Assembly (NCBI GenBank): GCA_004000515.1
Contig: CP034537.1
Coordinates: forward strand, 6,717,501-6,781,500
From: Pseudomonas poae
GTDB taxonomy: Bacteria; Pseudomonadota; Gammaproteobacteria; Pseudomonadales; Pseudomonadaceae
Direction of reading: 5' to 3'
Length of the DNA: 64,000 bases
Shown here: positions 8,577-17,937 of the stretch, piece after piece
Numbering within the stretch: the first letter of the stretch is position 1
Layout of the letters: each line of letters opens with the position of its first letter
Notes under the pieces: model-generated
The model's database searches: none
What the model saw: only the letters and a program-made list of their open reading frames with translations
Told to the model about the DNA's origin: nothing
Program-made: the position numbers and the translations under genes

Positions 8577-9368
8577 ATGAATGAAGCCACCAGCAGTCGC
8601 GTCAGCCGTGAGTTACAGGGCCATGTCCTGCTGTTGGGCTTGGATCGGGTGGCCAAGCGCAATGCTTTCGACCTGGAATTGCTCAACGAGCTGAGCCTGG
8701 CCTATGGCGAATTTGATCGAACTGACGAGGCGCGTGTTGCCGTGGTATTTGCCCACGGAGAGCACTTTACCGCCGGCTTGGACCTGGCCAACGTCAGTGC
8801 CGTGATGGCCAGCGGCTGGCAACCTCCCTTGGGCGGGTGCGATCCATGGGGCGTGTTTGCCGGCCCTCGGGTGAGCAAGCCGGTGATCATCGCCGCCCAG
8901 GGTTACTGCCTGACCATTGGTATCGAGCTGATGCTGGCGGCGGACATCAACCTCTGCGCGAGCAATACGCGTTTTGCACAGATGGAAGTACAGCGTGGGA
9001 TCTTTCCGTTTGGCGGTGCGACATTGCGCTTTCATCAGATCGCCGGTTGGGGCAATGCGATGCGCTGGTTGCTGACCGGTGATGAGTTCGATGCACACGA
9101 GGCGTTGCGCCTGGGCCTGGTGCAGGAAGTGATGGCCAGCGAAGACTTGTTGCCTCGCGCCGTCGAGTTGGCCAACCGTATTGCGCGTCAGGCACCGCTC
9201 GGGGTGCAGGCCACATTGATGTCGGCACGGCTGGCGCGAATGGAAGGGGAAACCGTGGCGGCTGCGGCATTGCCGCCGATGGTGGATAAACTGCTGAACA
9301 GCGAGGATGCCAAGGAAGGAGTGCGGGCGATGGTCGAGAAGCGGCCCGGAGTGTTCAAAGGTATTTGA
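8577..9368 (+). CDS. Enoyl-CoA hydratase/isomerase (crotonase) family protein
   Basis: The 263-residue crotonase-fold protein acts on acyl-CoA thioesters. The oxyanion-hole region is seen in GEHFTAGLDLANV and AAQGYCLTIGIELML, and both Glu positions typical of hydratases appear to be kept (the Glu in GIELMLAAD and that in FAQMEVQRGIFPF). The start at 8577 avoids 16 unrelated upstream residues. It is a single gene, divergent from deaD, in the position of PA2841 in P. aeruginosa. The substrate cannot be told from sequence; no other fatty-acid genes are adjacent. Confidence 0.85.
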   Translation: MNEATSSRVSRELQGHVLLLGLDRVAKRNAFDLELLNELSLAYGEFDRTDEARVAVVFAHGEHFTAGLDLANVSAVMASGWQPPLGGCDPWGVFAGPRVSKPVIIAAQGYCLTIGIELMLAADINLCASNTRFAQMEVQRGIFPFGGATLRFHQIAGWGNAMRWLLTGDEFDAHEALRLGLVQEVMASEDLLPRAVELANRIARQAPLGVQATLMSARLARMEGETVAAAALPPMVDKLLNSEDAKEGVRAMVEKRPGVFKGI

Positions 9369-9378
9369 TCGACTTGAT

Positions 9379-9473
9379 GACGCCATCGCGGGCAAGCCCG
9401 CTCCCATAGGGAATGCCTTTCAACAGGGAAAATGCGGTCCAATTGTGGGAGCGGGCTTGCCCGCGATGGCGTC
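9379..9473. repeat. REP pair (inverted)
   Basis: Two near-perfect inverted REP copies (GACGCCATCGCGGGCAAGCC and its complement) face each other between the convergent crotonase and SpeE-like genes. The outermost GACGCCATCGC/GCGATGGCGTC also pair, giving a stem of nearly 30 bp. Confidence 0.88.
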
Positions 9474-9484
9474 AGATCAGGTAA

Positions 9485-10240
9485 CTAGGTCGCCGGCCGA
9501 ATCGCCTTGATCAACGACTGCAACGAATACCCCAACCGCGGCGCCAAGGCCTCGGCACGCGCCGAAAGCCCCTCCAGGTCCAGCCTCTGATCCAGTTCCG
9601 AAGGCACCAGCAAAATCACATTGCCCTCCTTCACCGGCAACTCCCAGTAATGCCGGTGGTACAACCCACGCAACAACGCCGCCCCCAACGGTTTGCCGTC
9701 GTCGGTAGCCCACTGGTTGATCACCAGCCAGCCACCGGGGTTGAGCTTTTTCTGGCAGTTTTCCAGAAAGGTCCAGGCCAAGTGCCCGACGCCCGGGCCG
9801 ACGTCCGTATACAGGTCGACGAAAATCAGGTCGGCCGACTCAGCGGTGTCCAGCAACTGCAGGGCGTCGCCAATGCGGATGTACAGCCGAGGGTCGTCAT
9901 CCAACCCCAGGTATTCGATGGCCAGGCGCGGCACATCTGGGCGCAGCTCAATAGCTTCCACATCGTCCAGCGGCAGAAACTTGAGGCACGCCTGGGTCAA
10001 CGTACCTGCACCCAGCCCGAGAAACAGCGCACTTTCGGGCTGCTCGTGGCACAGCGCACCAATCAACATGGCGCGGGTGTAGTCGTATTCCAGCCAGCTA
10101 GGGTCTGCGGTAAACACGCAGCTCTGCTCAATGGCGTCGCCGAATTCGAGAAACCGGTAATCGGCCACTTCGAGCACACGGATCATGCCGAAGTCGTCGT
10201 GGACCTCGGCCAGCAGGCGCTCGACACGCTCCTCTGTCAT
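9485..10240 (-). CDS. Spermidine-synthase-like (SpeE-fold) methyltransferase-type protein
   Basis: The 251-residue protein has the Rossmann core of spermidine synthases: FLGLGAGTLTQACLKFLP as the glycine-rich loop, VEAIELRPDV as the acidic strand end, RIGDALQLL, and LIFVDLYTD. It lacks a clear N-terminal beta-hairpin tetramerisation domain and is shorter than true SpeE (about 280-290), so polyamine synthesis should not be assumed. The ATG at 10240 was taken because upstream residues are not conserved in character. Convergent with the crotonase gene; divergent from the DAHP synthase. Confidence 0.75.
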   Translation of the reverse strand: MTEERVERLLAEVHDDFGMIRVLEVADYRFLEFGDAIEQSCVFTADPSWLEYDYTRAMLIGALCHEQPESALFLGLGAGTLTQACLKFLPLDDVEAIELRPDVPRLAIEYLGLDDDPRLYIRIGDALQLLDTAESADLIFVDLYTDVGPGVGHLAWTFLENCQKKLNPGGWLVINQWATDDGKPLGAALLRGLYHRHYWELPVKEGNVILLVPSELDQRLDLEGLSARAEALAPRLGYSLQSLIKAIRPAT

Positions 10241-10361
10241 CACTGCTCCTAACGGGGTTGCTGTATGGCAAAGCCGCGATTGTCGGCCAACCGGCAGCAG
10301 CAGGTCACGCACTAATTGCTGATAACATTGGCGCCCAACCGTCCATTACCCTATCGAGTTC

Positions 10362-11711
10362 ATGATGAGCCAACCCTGGAGCCCCGACAGCTGGCGCGCC
10401 CTGCCGATCCAGCAACAACCCCAGTACCCGGACGCTGCGCATTTGCTGCACGTGGAGCAAAGCCTGGCCAGCTACCCGCCGCTGGTGTTTGCCGGGGAAG
10501 CGCGTGAATTGCGCCGCCAGTTCGCCGAAGTGACCCAGGGTCGCGCCTTCCTGTTGCAGGGCGGTGACTGCGCCGAGAGTTTTGCCGAGTTCTCCGCCGC
10601 CAAAATCCGCGACACCTTCAAGGTGCTGCTGCAGATGGCCATCGTGATGACGTTTGCCGCCGGCTGTCCGGTGGTGAAAGTCGGGCGCATGGCCGGTCAG
10701 TTCGCCAAGCCGCGCTCGGCCAACGACGAAACCATCGACGGCATCACCCTGCCCGCCTACCGTGGCGATATCGTCAACGGTATTGGCTTCGATGAAAAAA
10801 GCCGTGTACCGGACCCGGACCGCCTGCTGCAGTCCTACCATCAGTCCACCGCCACCCTGAACCTGTTGCGCGCCTTTGCCCAGGGCGGTTTCGCCGACCT
10901 GCACCAGGTGCACAAGTGGAACCTGGACTTCATCGCCAACTCCGCCTTGGCCGAGAAATACAGCCAACTGGCCGACCGCATCGACGAAACCCTGGCGTTC
11001 ATGCGCGCCTGTGGCATGGACAGCTCGCCGCAATTGCGCGAAACCAGTTTCTTCACGGCCCACGAAGCGCTGCTGCTCAACTATGAGCAAGCGTTTGTAC
11101 GTCGTGACAGCCTGACCAACGACTACTACGACTGCTCGGCCCACATGCTGTGGATCGGCGACCGTACCCGCCAGTTGGATGGCGCCCATGTCGAGTTCCT
11201 GCGCGGGGTGAACAACCCGATCGGCGTCAAGGTCGGCCCGAGCATGAACCCCGAGGACCTGATCCGTCTGATCGACATCCTCAACCCGGACAACGATCCC
11301 GGCCGCCTCAACCTGATCGCGCGCATGGGCGCAGGCAAGGTTGGCGACCACCTGCCGGGCCTGATTCGTGCTGTTCAGCGCGAGGGCAAGCAGGTGCTAT
11401 GGAGCTCCGACCCGATGCACGGCAACACCATCAAGGCCAGCAGCGGCTACAAGACTCGCGACTTTGCGCAGATTCTTGGCGAAGTGAAGGAGTTCTTCCA
11501 GGTGCACCAGGCCGAGGGCAGCTACGCTGGCGGGATTCATATCGAGATGACCGGGCAGAATGTCACCGAATGCATCGGTGGCGCGCGACCGATCACTGAA
11601 GATGGCTTGTCGGACCGGTATCACACGCACTGTGACCCGCGGATGAATGCTGACCAATCGCTGGAATTGGCGTTTTTGATTGCCGAGACGTTGAAGCAGG
11701 TTAAACGCTGA
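10362..11711 (+). CDS. 3-deoxy-7-phosphoheptulonate synthase, class II (AroA-II type)
   Basis: The 449-residue enzyme condenses phosphoenolpyruvate and erythrose-4-phosphate, the first step of the shikimate pathway. It is the plant-like class II form: [12 protein letters not shown] near residue 62, [17 protein letters not shown]-type motif [12 protein letters not shown], and ECIGGARPI near the end. Two ATG codons open the gene (10362 and 10365). The class I isoenzyme, unrelated in sequence, is encoded at 24696-25772, so the window carries two DAHP synthases with probably different allosteric control. Its position fits PA2843. Confidence 0.94.
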   Translation: MMSQPWSPDSWRALPIQQQPQYPDAAHLLHVEQSLASYPPLVFAGEARELRRQFAEVTQGRAFLLQGGDCAESFAEFSAAKIRDTFKVLLQMAIVMTFAAGCPVVKVGRMAGQFAKPRSANDETIDGITLPAYRGDIVNGIGFDEKSRVPDPDRLLQSYHQSTATLNLLRAFAQGGFADLHQVHKWNLDFIANSALAEKYSQLADRIDETLAFMRACGMDSSPQLRETSFFTAHEALLLNYEQAFVRRDSLTNDYYDCSAHMLWIGDRTRQLDGAHVEFLRGVNNPIGVKVGPSMNPEDLIRLIDILNPDNDPGRLNLIARMGAGKVGDHLPGLIRAVQREGKQVLWSSDPMHGNTIKASSGYKTRDFAQILGEVKEFFQVHQAEGSYAGGIHIEMTGQNVTECIGGARPITEDGLSDRYHTHCDPRMNADQSLELAFLIAETLKQVKR

Positions 11712-11753
11712 CATTTGAGTTGCCTGTACTGACGCCTTCGCGAGCAAGTCGAA

Positions 11754-11819
11754 TCGTCGCACCGCCGCTCCCACATTTTGATTTGTGAATACGTTCAAAG
11801 GTGGGAGCGGCGGTACGAA
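11754..11819. repeat. REP-like inverted pair overlapping the end of the ycaQ-type gene
   Basis: TCGTCGCACCGCCGCTCCCAC and GTGGGAGCGGCGGTACGA form an imperfect inverted pair, a variant of the window's REP core. The second half lies inside the 3' end of the downstream minus-strand gene and encodes its last six residues. Confidence 0.7.
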
Positions 11820-13047
11820 TAGAGATCAACATCCAAATTAAGCATTGCCCCTCTCAACCGATCGGCACTCACCCTCTGGCAATTAAGCTGCACCCGCTCC
11901 AACCCCAGCCAAGCCGCCATCTGCCGCAAATTCAACGCCAACGCCACCATCCCCTCCTCATCCAGCCCCGGCTCTTCTTCATGCACCGCATGCACCGCCA
12001 AACATCCATTGGCACGTTCGGCGCGCAAGTCAACGCGGGCGGCGATTCGTTCGTTGTGCAAAAACGGCAGCACGTAGTAGCCATAGACCCGCTTGTCTTG
12101 CGGGGTGTAGATCTCCAACCGGTAACGAAAATCAAACAGACGCTCGGTGCGGCTGCGCTCCCAGACCAGCGAATCGAACGGCGACAGCAACGCGCTGGCC
12201 GGCACCTTGCGCGGCACTTTCGGCTCGGGCAGGCAATACGCCAGTTGCTTCCAACCCTGGACCTGACAGGTCAGCAACTGCCCGTCTTCTACCAGCTCAG
12301 CCAAGCGATTGCGGCTGTCGGCGGGGTCCAGGCGGAAGTAATCACGCAAGTCTTTTTCAACGGCCACACCCAATGCAGTGGCACTGTGCAGCAGTAAACC
12401 GCGCTGTGCCTGCGCCTCATCTAGAGAGGCGTGCAGAAACTCGCCGGGGATTACTCGCTCCGGCAAATCATATAGGCGCTCAAACCCACGCCGACCGGCC
12501 ACGGTCACCAAACCTGCGGCGAACAGCCATTCCAACGCGTGCTTTTCATCGCTCCAGTCCCACCACGGACCGGCGCGTTCTTCGCGGGTGGACAAGCTTC
12601 CCGCCCCGAAGCGCCTTGCTGCTCGACAGTCTTCAATACGCGCCCAATCACGGCCTGCTGCTCACGCCCAAAGCGCGCCATCTGCGAATAAATCCCCAGC
12701 CCTTGCTTGGCTCGCTCCATGCGCCAGCGCATCAGCGGGTACAGCGCCATCGGCAACAGCGAGGCCTCATGCCCCCAGTATTCGAACAACGAACGCCGTC
12801 GGCCCTGGCTCCAGGCGGCCTGTTCAAGCATCAAGGGAGAGTAATTGCCCAAGCGGGAAAACAGTGGCAAATAGTGGGAGCGCACCACCGCATTGACTGA
12901 GTCGATCTGCAACACACCGAGGCGTTCGATCAAGCGGTTAAGGTGCGCGGCTTTTATCTGTGCCGGCGCCTGGCGCCCGGAAAATCCCTGGGCCGCCAGC
13001 GCCATGCGTCGAGCTTGCTTGAGTGAGAAAGACAGATCGGCGGGCAT
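11795..13047 (-). CDS. ycaQ: YcaQ/AlkX-type interstrand-crosslink DNA glycosylase (frameshifted as sequenced)
   Basis: Two overlapping reading frames join into a protein of about 417 residues, the normal length of E. coli YcaQ (AlkX), a winged-helix DNA glycosylase that unhooks alkylated bases and crosslinks. The N-terminal part carries LGVLQIDSVNAV, which includes the Gln-x-Asp catalytic motif of the YcaQ-like clade, and FEYWGHEASLLP. The C-terminal part has REERAGPWWDWSDEKHALE, LSPFDSLVWER and RVYGYYVLPFL. The break is near 12605-12612 within a G/C run; adding one base restores the frame. The last residues (YRRSHL) are encoded by a REP half-site. An isolated gene next to a small DUF1127 gene. 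Confidence 0.8.
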
Positions 13048-13091
13048 GGAATTCTCCGGGTGGGCTCGCCGTCTACCCTACTGCATCCGAG

Positions 13092-13286
13092 TCACTTTCG
13101 CAGGGGGTCTTGCCACACGGGCAGGCGACGCTCGTGCTCCACATCGACCCGATTGAGCCCAATATCCTTGAGTGCATCGTCGCTCAAATTCACCAGCAAT
13201 TGGCGCTCATGCCAGCGGCACAGTGCATTGAGCACCCTGGAAAACGGCCGCTTGGCCACTAATACAAAACCACGTTGACCTTTCAT
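13092..13286 (-). CDS. DUF1127 (YjiS-like) small protein
   Basis: A 64-residue basic protein with the DUF1127 signature in its C-terminal half: WHERQLLVNLSDDALKDIGLNR, the 'L..L.d..L.DIGl.R' pattern of the family. Family members are small Arg-rich proteins, some linked to phosphate, RNA or carbon regulation; its own role is unknown. The ATG at 13286 is chosen since the extended frame would overlap the divergent LysR promoter. It lies just upstream of, and divergent from, that LysR gene. Confidence 0.8.
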   Translation of the reverse strand: MKGQRGFVLVAKRPFSRVLNALCRWHERQLLVNLSDDALKDIGLNRVDVEHERRLPVWQDPLRK

Positions 13287-13356
13287 CTTCTCGCCCTCCC
13301 GTGGGGATGGCACAAGTGTGTGCCGGCGCTTAAGATCAATCCAACGAATGTTTCTT

Positions 13357-14238
13357 ATGCAATACATCTCAGAGATTGATCAATTGACCAGCTTCCCGAG
13401 CATCGACACTGAAGTGCTGCGTACCTTCGTCGCCATCGCCGATCAGGGCGGTTTCACCCGCGCTGGCGAACTGGTGAACCGCACCCAATCGGCGGTGAGC
13501 ATGCAGATGAAGCGCCTGGAGGAGGACGTACTGCAGCGCAAACTGTTCGAACGTGATGGCCGCCAGGTGCGGCTGACACCCGAAGGCCAGGTGTTGTTGG
13601 GCTATGCGCGACGCATCCTGAAATTGCACAGCGAGGTGTTTAACACCCTGCGCGAGCCGCATATGGTGGGCCTGGTGCGCATCGGCACGCCGGACGACTA
13701 CGTGATGCGTTTCCTGCCGGGGATTCTCAAGCAGTTTTCCAAGGCGTATCCGCTGATCCAGATCGAAATGCACTGCGAGGCCTCCACCGTGCTGATGCAG
13801 CGACGCGACCTGGCGCTGACCGTAATCAGCCGCGAGCCCGGCAATGATATCGGCGAACTATTGCGCACCGAGCGCATGGTGTGGGCCGCCGCGCCGAGCT
13901 TCTGCGTGGACGAGCACGATGCACTGCCCCTGGCGATTTCCGGCGCCGACTGCCTCTACACCCAGTGGGCACGTACCGCACTGGAGATGGCTGGGCGCGA
14001 TTATCGCCTGGCCTATCACAGCTCCAACGGAGCGGCGATCCAGGCGGTAGTGAGCGCGGGCCTGGCAGTGATGGTCAGCATGGAAAGCCTGGTGACTCCA
14101 GACCTGCGGGTACTCGGTCGCGATGAGGGCTTCCCGCCACTGCCGTCGATGAATCTGCGCTTGCTGCGCAACCTTGGGATTGCTTCGCCAATCACCGATT
14201 GCCTGGCGGAGTACATCGTCGAAGGCTTCAAACTTTAA
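13357..14238 (+). CDS. LysR-family transcriptional regulator
   Basis: About 293 residues with an N-terminal LysR helix-turn-helix (TEVLRTFVAIADQGGFTRAG, then NRTQSAVSMQMKRLEE) followed by a periplasmic-binding-like effector domain starting near LVRIGTPDDYVMRF. The start is uncertain: ATGs occur at 13348 and 13357 with no clear ribosome site. It is divergent from the DUF1127 gene and ends convergent with, and 11 bases into, the TauE-type transporter gene. The target and inducer are unknown. Confidence 0.85.
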   Translation: MQYISEIDQLTSFPSIDTEVLRTFVAIADQGGFTRAGELVNRTQSAVSMQMKRLEEDVLQRKLFERDGRQVRLTPEGQVLLGYARRILKLHSEVFNTLREPHMVGLVRIGTPDDYVMRFLPGILKQFSKAYPLIQIEMHCEASTVLMQRRDLALTVISREPGNDIGELLRTERMVWAAAPSFCVDEHDALPLAISGADCLYTQWARTALEMAGRDYRLAYHSSNGAAIQAVVSAGLAVMVSMESLVTPDLRVLGRDEGFPPLPSMNLRLLRNLGIASPITDCLAEYIVEGFKL

Positions 14239-14977
14239 ACGTCAGCATCACCGCACACACCATCAGGAACGCGCAGAACAGGCCGCGCAAGGTCCGCTCC
14301 GGCAAAGCGTGGGCGACTTTCACACCCCAACTGATACTGAGCAGGCCGCCCACCGCCAGGGGCGCGCCGATCAACCAGTCCACCTCGTGGTGCCAGGCAT
14401 AGGTCACGAGCGTCACGCCAGTGCTCGGCAGTGCCAGCGCCAAGGACAAACCTTGGGCAACCACTTGTGTGGTACCGAACAGACTGGTCAGCACCGGCGT
14501 GGCGATCACCGCGCCGCCCACGCCAAACAAACCGCCCATGGACCCGGACGCCGCACCGAGCACACCGAGCCATGGCCAGGAGTAGCGCATTTCGGCGGTG
14601 GGCGGCGCGTTACGGGTGAACATGCGCAACAGGTTGTAAGCCGACAGCGCCATGAGGAAGGCGATAAAACCGATGCGCATCAAGCCCGCATCCAGGCCCA
14701 CCGCCCAGATCGAGCCCAACCACGCGAAGCTGAAACCCATGACGCCCAGCGGCAGTGCGTGGCGCAGGTAAATGTGATTACGCTGATGATAACGCCACAG
14801 CGCCAACATCACGTTAGGCACCACCATGACCAACGCGGTGCCCTGGGCGATCTGCTGGTCCAGGCCGAAAAATACCCCCAGCACTGGGATCGCGATCAGC
14901 CCGCCGCCAATCCCGAACAGGCCACCCACGGTGCCCAAAGCCACACCCAATACCAGGTACAACGCTAAATCCAACAC
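14228..14977 (-). CDS. TauE/SafE family membrane transporter
   Basis: A 249-residue integral membrane protein with about eight hydrophobic segments and the two Gly-rich repeats of the family: GTVGGLFGIGGGLIAIPVL near the N-terminus and SMGGLFGVGGAVIATPVL in the middle. Members export sulfite, sulfoacetate or related organic anions. The start codon is GTG at 14977 with a GGAG nine bases upstream. It is divergent from a LysR gene at 15085, which may control it, a common arrangement. The substrate is not visible. Confidence 0.88.
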   Translation of the reverse strand: MLDLALYLVLGVALGTVGGLFGIGGGLIAIPVLGVFFGLDQQIAQGTALVMVVPNVMLALWRYHQRNHIYLRHALPLGVMGFSFAWLGSIWAVGLDAGLMRIGFIAFLMALSAYNLLRMFTRNAPPTAEMRYSWPWLGVLGAASGSMGGLFGVGGAVIATPVLTSLFGTTQVVAQGLSLALALPSTGVTLVTYAWHHEVDWLIGAPLAVGGLLSISWGVKVAHALPERTLRGLFCAFLMVCAVMLTFKV

Positions 14978-15084
14978 TTTTCACTGCTCCACTCACCCAA
15001 GACCTGCATGCTACGCAGTCGGCTATAGCGTGGAAACGCACAGCAACGCACAATGGCTGTGCCAATCCCGCATAAGCGTGCGCC

Positions 15085-16035
15085 ATGAACCCCAATACCC
15101 TGACCGATCAACTGAGCCTGTTTCTCGATGTACTTGAAACGGGCAGCTTTTCCGCCGCCGCGCGTCGCCATCCGTTGACCCCTTCGGCGGTAGCACGGCG
15201 GATCGACAGCCTGGAAGGTTCGGTGGGCAGCCGGCTGTTCCAGCGCAGTACCCACGCAGTAGTCCCGACCCCGGCCGGCCTGGCGTTTGCCGAACGCGCA
15301 CGACGGATTGTCAGCGAGCTGCAACTGGCACGTGCCGAAGCCGTGTCCTTGAGCCATGCGCCGGAAGGCTTGATCCGGGTGGACGCACCAGCAGCATTTG
15401 GCCGGCGCCACCTGGCGCCGGTGATTGCGGACTTCCTCAACGTGTACCCGGGCCTGGATGTGCACTTGCACTTGATCGACAGCTTTGTGGACATGCAGGG
15501 CGCGCATCTGGGTAAAGTCGACTTGGTACTGCGTGCCGGGCATATCGTCGACACTCGGCTGATCGCCACCCCTCTGGCCAGCATCGTACGCATCGCCTGT
15601 GCCAGCCCGGCCTACCTGAAAAGCCGGGGTACTCCGACTCACCCGCGCGAACTCAGTGAGCATGACGGCCTCGACTGGGACGGCCTGGCCCCGATGTTCG
15701 CCTGGCGCTTCGAGTTGGATGGGCGCCGCGCCACCTACCGTCCGCAACGCATCCGCATGAGCGCCAACAATGCCGAAGCCTTGCTGTCTGGAGCCCTCGC
15801 CGGGCTGGGCATCGCCCACCTCCCCACCTGGCTGGCCAGTGAATACCTGGTGCGCGGCGAACTGTTGCCACTGTTTTGCGAAGACGGGCTGCCAAGTCCG
15901 GAGACCACCGGCATCTATGCGCTGCGCCTCGAGCAACAGCCGAACGCCCGTAGTCGGTTGTTACTGGAGTACCTGAAATCCCGTTTCAGCCCAATACCGC
16001 CCTGGGATCTGGCACTGCAAAGCGGCCTGGCCTGA
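15085..16035 (+). CDS. LysR-family transcriptional regulator
   Basis: A 316-residue LysR regulator. The winged helix-turn-helix covers residues 5-65 (FLDVLETGSFSAAARRHPLT, then SAVARRIDSLE), and the ligand-binding domain starts near LIRVDAPAAFGRRHLAPV. It belongs to the group resembling DsdC/CrgA-type repressors with the ending QPNARSRLLLEYLK. It is divergent from the TauE-type gene, with 107 bases between their starts, so cross-regulation is plausible. The effector is unknown. Confidence 0.88.
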   Translation: MNPNTLTDQLSLFLDVLETGSFSAAARRHPLTPSAVARRIDSLEGSVGSRLFQRSTHAVVPTPAGLAFAERARRIVSELQLARAEAVSLSHAPEGLIRVDAPAAFGRRHLAPVIADFLNVYPGLDVHLHLIDSFVDMQGAHLGKVDLVLRAGHIVDTRLIATPLASIVRIACASPAYLKSRGTPTHPRELSEHDGLDWDGLAPMFAWRFELDGRRATYRPQRIRMSANNAEALLSGALAGLGIAHLPTWLASEYLVRGELLPLFCEDGLPSPETTGIYALRLEQQPNARSRLLLEYLKSRFSPIPPWDLALQSGLA

Positions 16036-16049
16036 CAGATCGGACAGAA

Positions 16050-16073
16050 TTATCTGGCGCATTAAACATTTGC
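16050..16073. promoter_or_regulatory. Candidate OhrR operator before ohrR
   Basis: TTATCTGGCGCATTAAACAT followed by TTGC closely repeats the sequence at 16739-16762 before ohr (20 of 24 or more positions agree). It is 43-66 bases before the ohrR start. A shared site upstream of a regulator and its target is the expected pattern for autoregulated OhrR. Confidence 0.55.
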
Positions 16074-16115
16074 CCGCTAGATTCCAGCCCAGACACGCTT
16101 TCCCGAGGTACCGCC

Positions 16116-16567
16116 ATGAGCAAGAATCCCGCCCCTGCGAATCCCTGATGCTGGACAACCAGTTGTGTTTCGCCCTGCACTCCACGTCGTTGTTGATGAC
16201 CAAGGTCTACAAACCGCTGCTGCAGGCCCTTGGCCTGACCTATCCGCAGTACCTGGCCATGATGGTGCTGTGGGAAGAGGACGGGTTGACCGTCGGTGAA
16301 ATCAGCAGCCGCCTACTGACGGATCCGGGCTCACTGACCCCGCTGCTCAAGCGTTTGGAGGCTGAAGGTCTGTTGAGCCGCACCCGCAGCCGTGAGGATG
16401 AGCGGGTGGTGGTGGTGGAATTGACGGATGCCGGGCGTGCTTTGCAGGATAAGGCCATGGGGATTCCGCAGTGCATTCTGGGGGCCAGCGGTTTGGAGCT
16501 GGAGCAACTGCGCAAGCTGCAGGCTGATTTGATTGCGTTGCGCAGTAACCTGCAAGCAAGCGTCTGA
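16116..16567 (+). CDS. ohrR: Organic hydroperoxide resistance regulator OhrR (5' frameshift as sequenced)
   Basis: A MarR-family peroxide sensor. The block LMLDNQLCFALHSTSLLMTK holds the reactive Cys (18 in the restored protein) and a second Cys at 120 marks the 2-Cys type. The DNA-binding domain contains LTDPGSLTPLLKRLEAEGL and a SREDERVVVVEL wing. The ATG at 16116 has a GAGG ribosome site, but its frame meets TGA after ten codons; restoring one C in the CCC run near 16141-16145 joins it to the main frame, giving 150 residues. If the sequence is right, translation could only start at the ATG at 16148. It lies directly upstream of ohr, its known partner. Confidence 0.88.
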
Positions 16568-16597
16568 CACAGTAGCGCGGCCAGCCACTATCTCAAA

Positions 16598-16688
16598 TGT
16601 GGGAGCTGGCTTGCCTGCGATAGCGGTGTGACAGTCACCAAAGACTGTGACTGAGAAACCGCCATCGCAGGCAAGCCAGCTCCCACAT
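16598..16688. repeat. REP pair (inverted) between ohrR and ohr
   Basis: TGTGGGAGCTGGCTTGCCTGCGATAGC and its complement face each other with about 40 bases between, in the gap between ohrR and ohr. The placement leaves the ohr promoter region intact. Confidence 0.88.
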
Positions 16689-16738
16689 TGTGTTTTGTGG
16701 CGTATTAGAAACCGCGCATCGCTAAATAATGTGTAAAT

Positions 16739-16807
16739 TTATCTTGCGCACTAAACATTAGCGCTATACATTCATCTCACCAACTACTTAGCGCGCAAAC
16801 ATTTAGC
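16739..16807. promoter_or_regulatory. Two candidate OhrR sites before ohr
   Basis: The first site, 16739-16762, repeats the motif upstream of ohrR (GCGCACTAAACATTAGC). A second, 16788-16807, reads TTAGCGCGCAAACATTTAGC. The shared core is AAACATT followed by A/T and GC. They lie 26-94 bases before the ohr start, where a repressor would block transcription. Confidence 0.5.
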
Positions 16808-16832
16808 ACTACACACCCAAGAGGACCACACC

Positions 16833-17251
16833 ATGCAAACTCTCTACACAGCAGTAGCTACCGCAACCGGCGGCCGTGATGGTCGCGCCGTTTCCAGCGA
16901 CAACATCCTCGATGTCAAACTCTCTACCCCCAAGGAACTGGTGGCGCTGGTGGCCAAGCCACCAACCCGGAGCAACTGTTCGCCGCTGGTTACTCGGCCT
17001 GCTTTATCGGCGCGCTGAAATTCGTGGCCAGCCAGACCAAACGCAAGATCCCGGATGACGCTTCGATCACTGCCCACGTTGGCATCGGTCAAATCCCCGG
17101 CGGTTTCGGCCTGGATATCGACTTGCACATCAGCCTGCCCGGCCTGGATCAGGACGACGCACAGAGCCTGGTCGACGCCGCTCACCAGGTGTGCCCGTAC
17201 TCCAACGCCACCCGTGGCAACGTCGATGTACGCCTGCACGTAACCGTCTGA
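16833..17251 (+). CDS. ohr: Organic hydroperoxide reductase Ohr (frameshifted as sequenced)
   Basis: Ohr is a small Cys-based peroxidase that reduces organic and fatty-acid hydroperoxides using lipoyl partners. The first frame gives MQTLYTAVATATGGRDGR and ends wrongly after KELVALV; restoring one G in the GG run near 16941 yields GGAGGQATNPEQL and the full 139-residue protein. Both catalytic cysteines are present, in GYSACFIGALKF and VCPYSNATRGNVDV. It follows ohrR and its two candidate operators and ends at a clear terminator. Confidence 0.92.
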
Positions 17252-17267
17252 TCAAACAGACGCGCAT

Positions 17268-17296
17268 AAAAAACCCGACTCAGAGTCGGGTTTTTT
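17268..17296. terminator. Bidirectional terminator between ohr and efp
   Basis: AAAAAACCCGACT, a three-base loop and AGTCGGGTTTTTT form a compact hairpin serving both convergent genes. Confidence 0.93.
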
Positions 17297-17315
17297 CGTA
17301 TCGGCGGGGCCAGAA

Positions 17316-17888
17316 TTACTTCTTGGCGCGGCCTTTGTACGAACCACCTTCACGGGTGTCGATCTCGATCAGGTCGCCGATTTCGATGAAATCTGCAACG
17401 GCCAGTTCGGTACCGTTTTTCAGCTTGGCAGGCTTCATCACCTTGCCAGAAGTGTCGCCACGAGCCGAACCTTCGGTGTAGTCAACCTGACGCACGATAG
17501 TGGTCGGCAGCTCTACGGACACCAGGCGATCTTCAAAGAAGATAGCTTCGCAGACGTCTTCCATGCCTTCTTCAACGAACGGCAGAACGGCTTCGATATC
17601 TTCAGCGTTCAGCTCGTACATGGTGTAGTCGGTGGTGTCCATGAACGTGTAGGTGTCGCCGCTGATGAAGGACAGGGTCGCTTCTTTGCGGTCGAGGATC
17701 ACGTCGTCCAGTTTGTCGTCGGCGCTGTAAACGATCTCGGTCTTGTAACCGGTCAGCAGGTTTTTCAGCTTGGTCTTCATGATTGCGCTGTTACGACCAG
17801 ACTTGGTGAACTCAGCTTTCTGAACCAGCCAAGGGTCGTTTTCGAGACGGATCACTGTACCGGGTTTCAGTTCTTTACCAGTTTTCAT
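17316..17888 (-). CDS. efp: Translation elongation factor P
   Basis: The 190-residue protein rescues ribosomes stalled at polyproline stretches. The three EF-P domains are complete, and the tip loop of domain I reads [13 protein letters not shown] with Arg at position 32. Arg32 is the residue rhamnosylated by EarP in Pseudomonas and Neisseria, unlike the lysine-modified E. coli type. The modifying enzyme is encoded just upstream on the same strand (17938-19071), with only about 50 bases between. Confidence 0.98.
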   Translation of the reverse strand: MKTGKELKPGTVIRLENDPWLVQKAEFTKSGRNSAIMKTKLKNLLTGYKTEIVYSADDKLDDVILDRKEATLSFISGDTYTFMDTTDYTMYELNAEDIEAVLPFVEEGMEDVCEAIFFEDRLVSVELPTTIVRQVDYTEGSARGDTSGKVMKPAKLKNGTELAVADFIEIGDLIEIDTREGGSYKGRAKK

Positions 17889-17937
17889 TGCATATATCCG
17901 AAATTTGGATGGGATTTACAAAAATCAAGGTGGCGTA

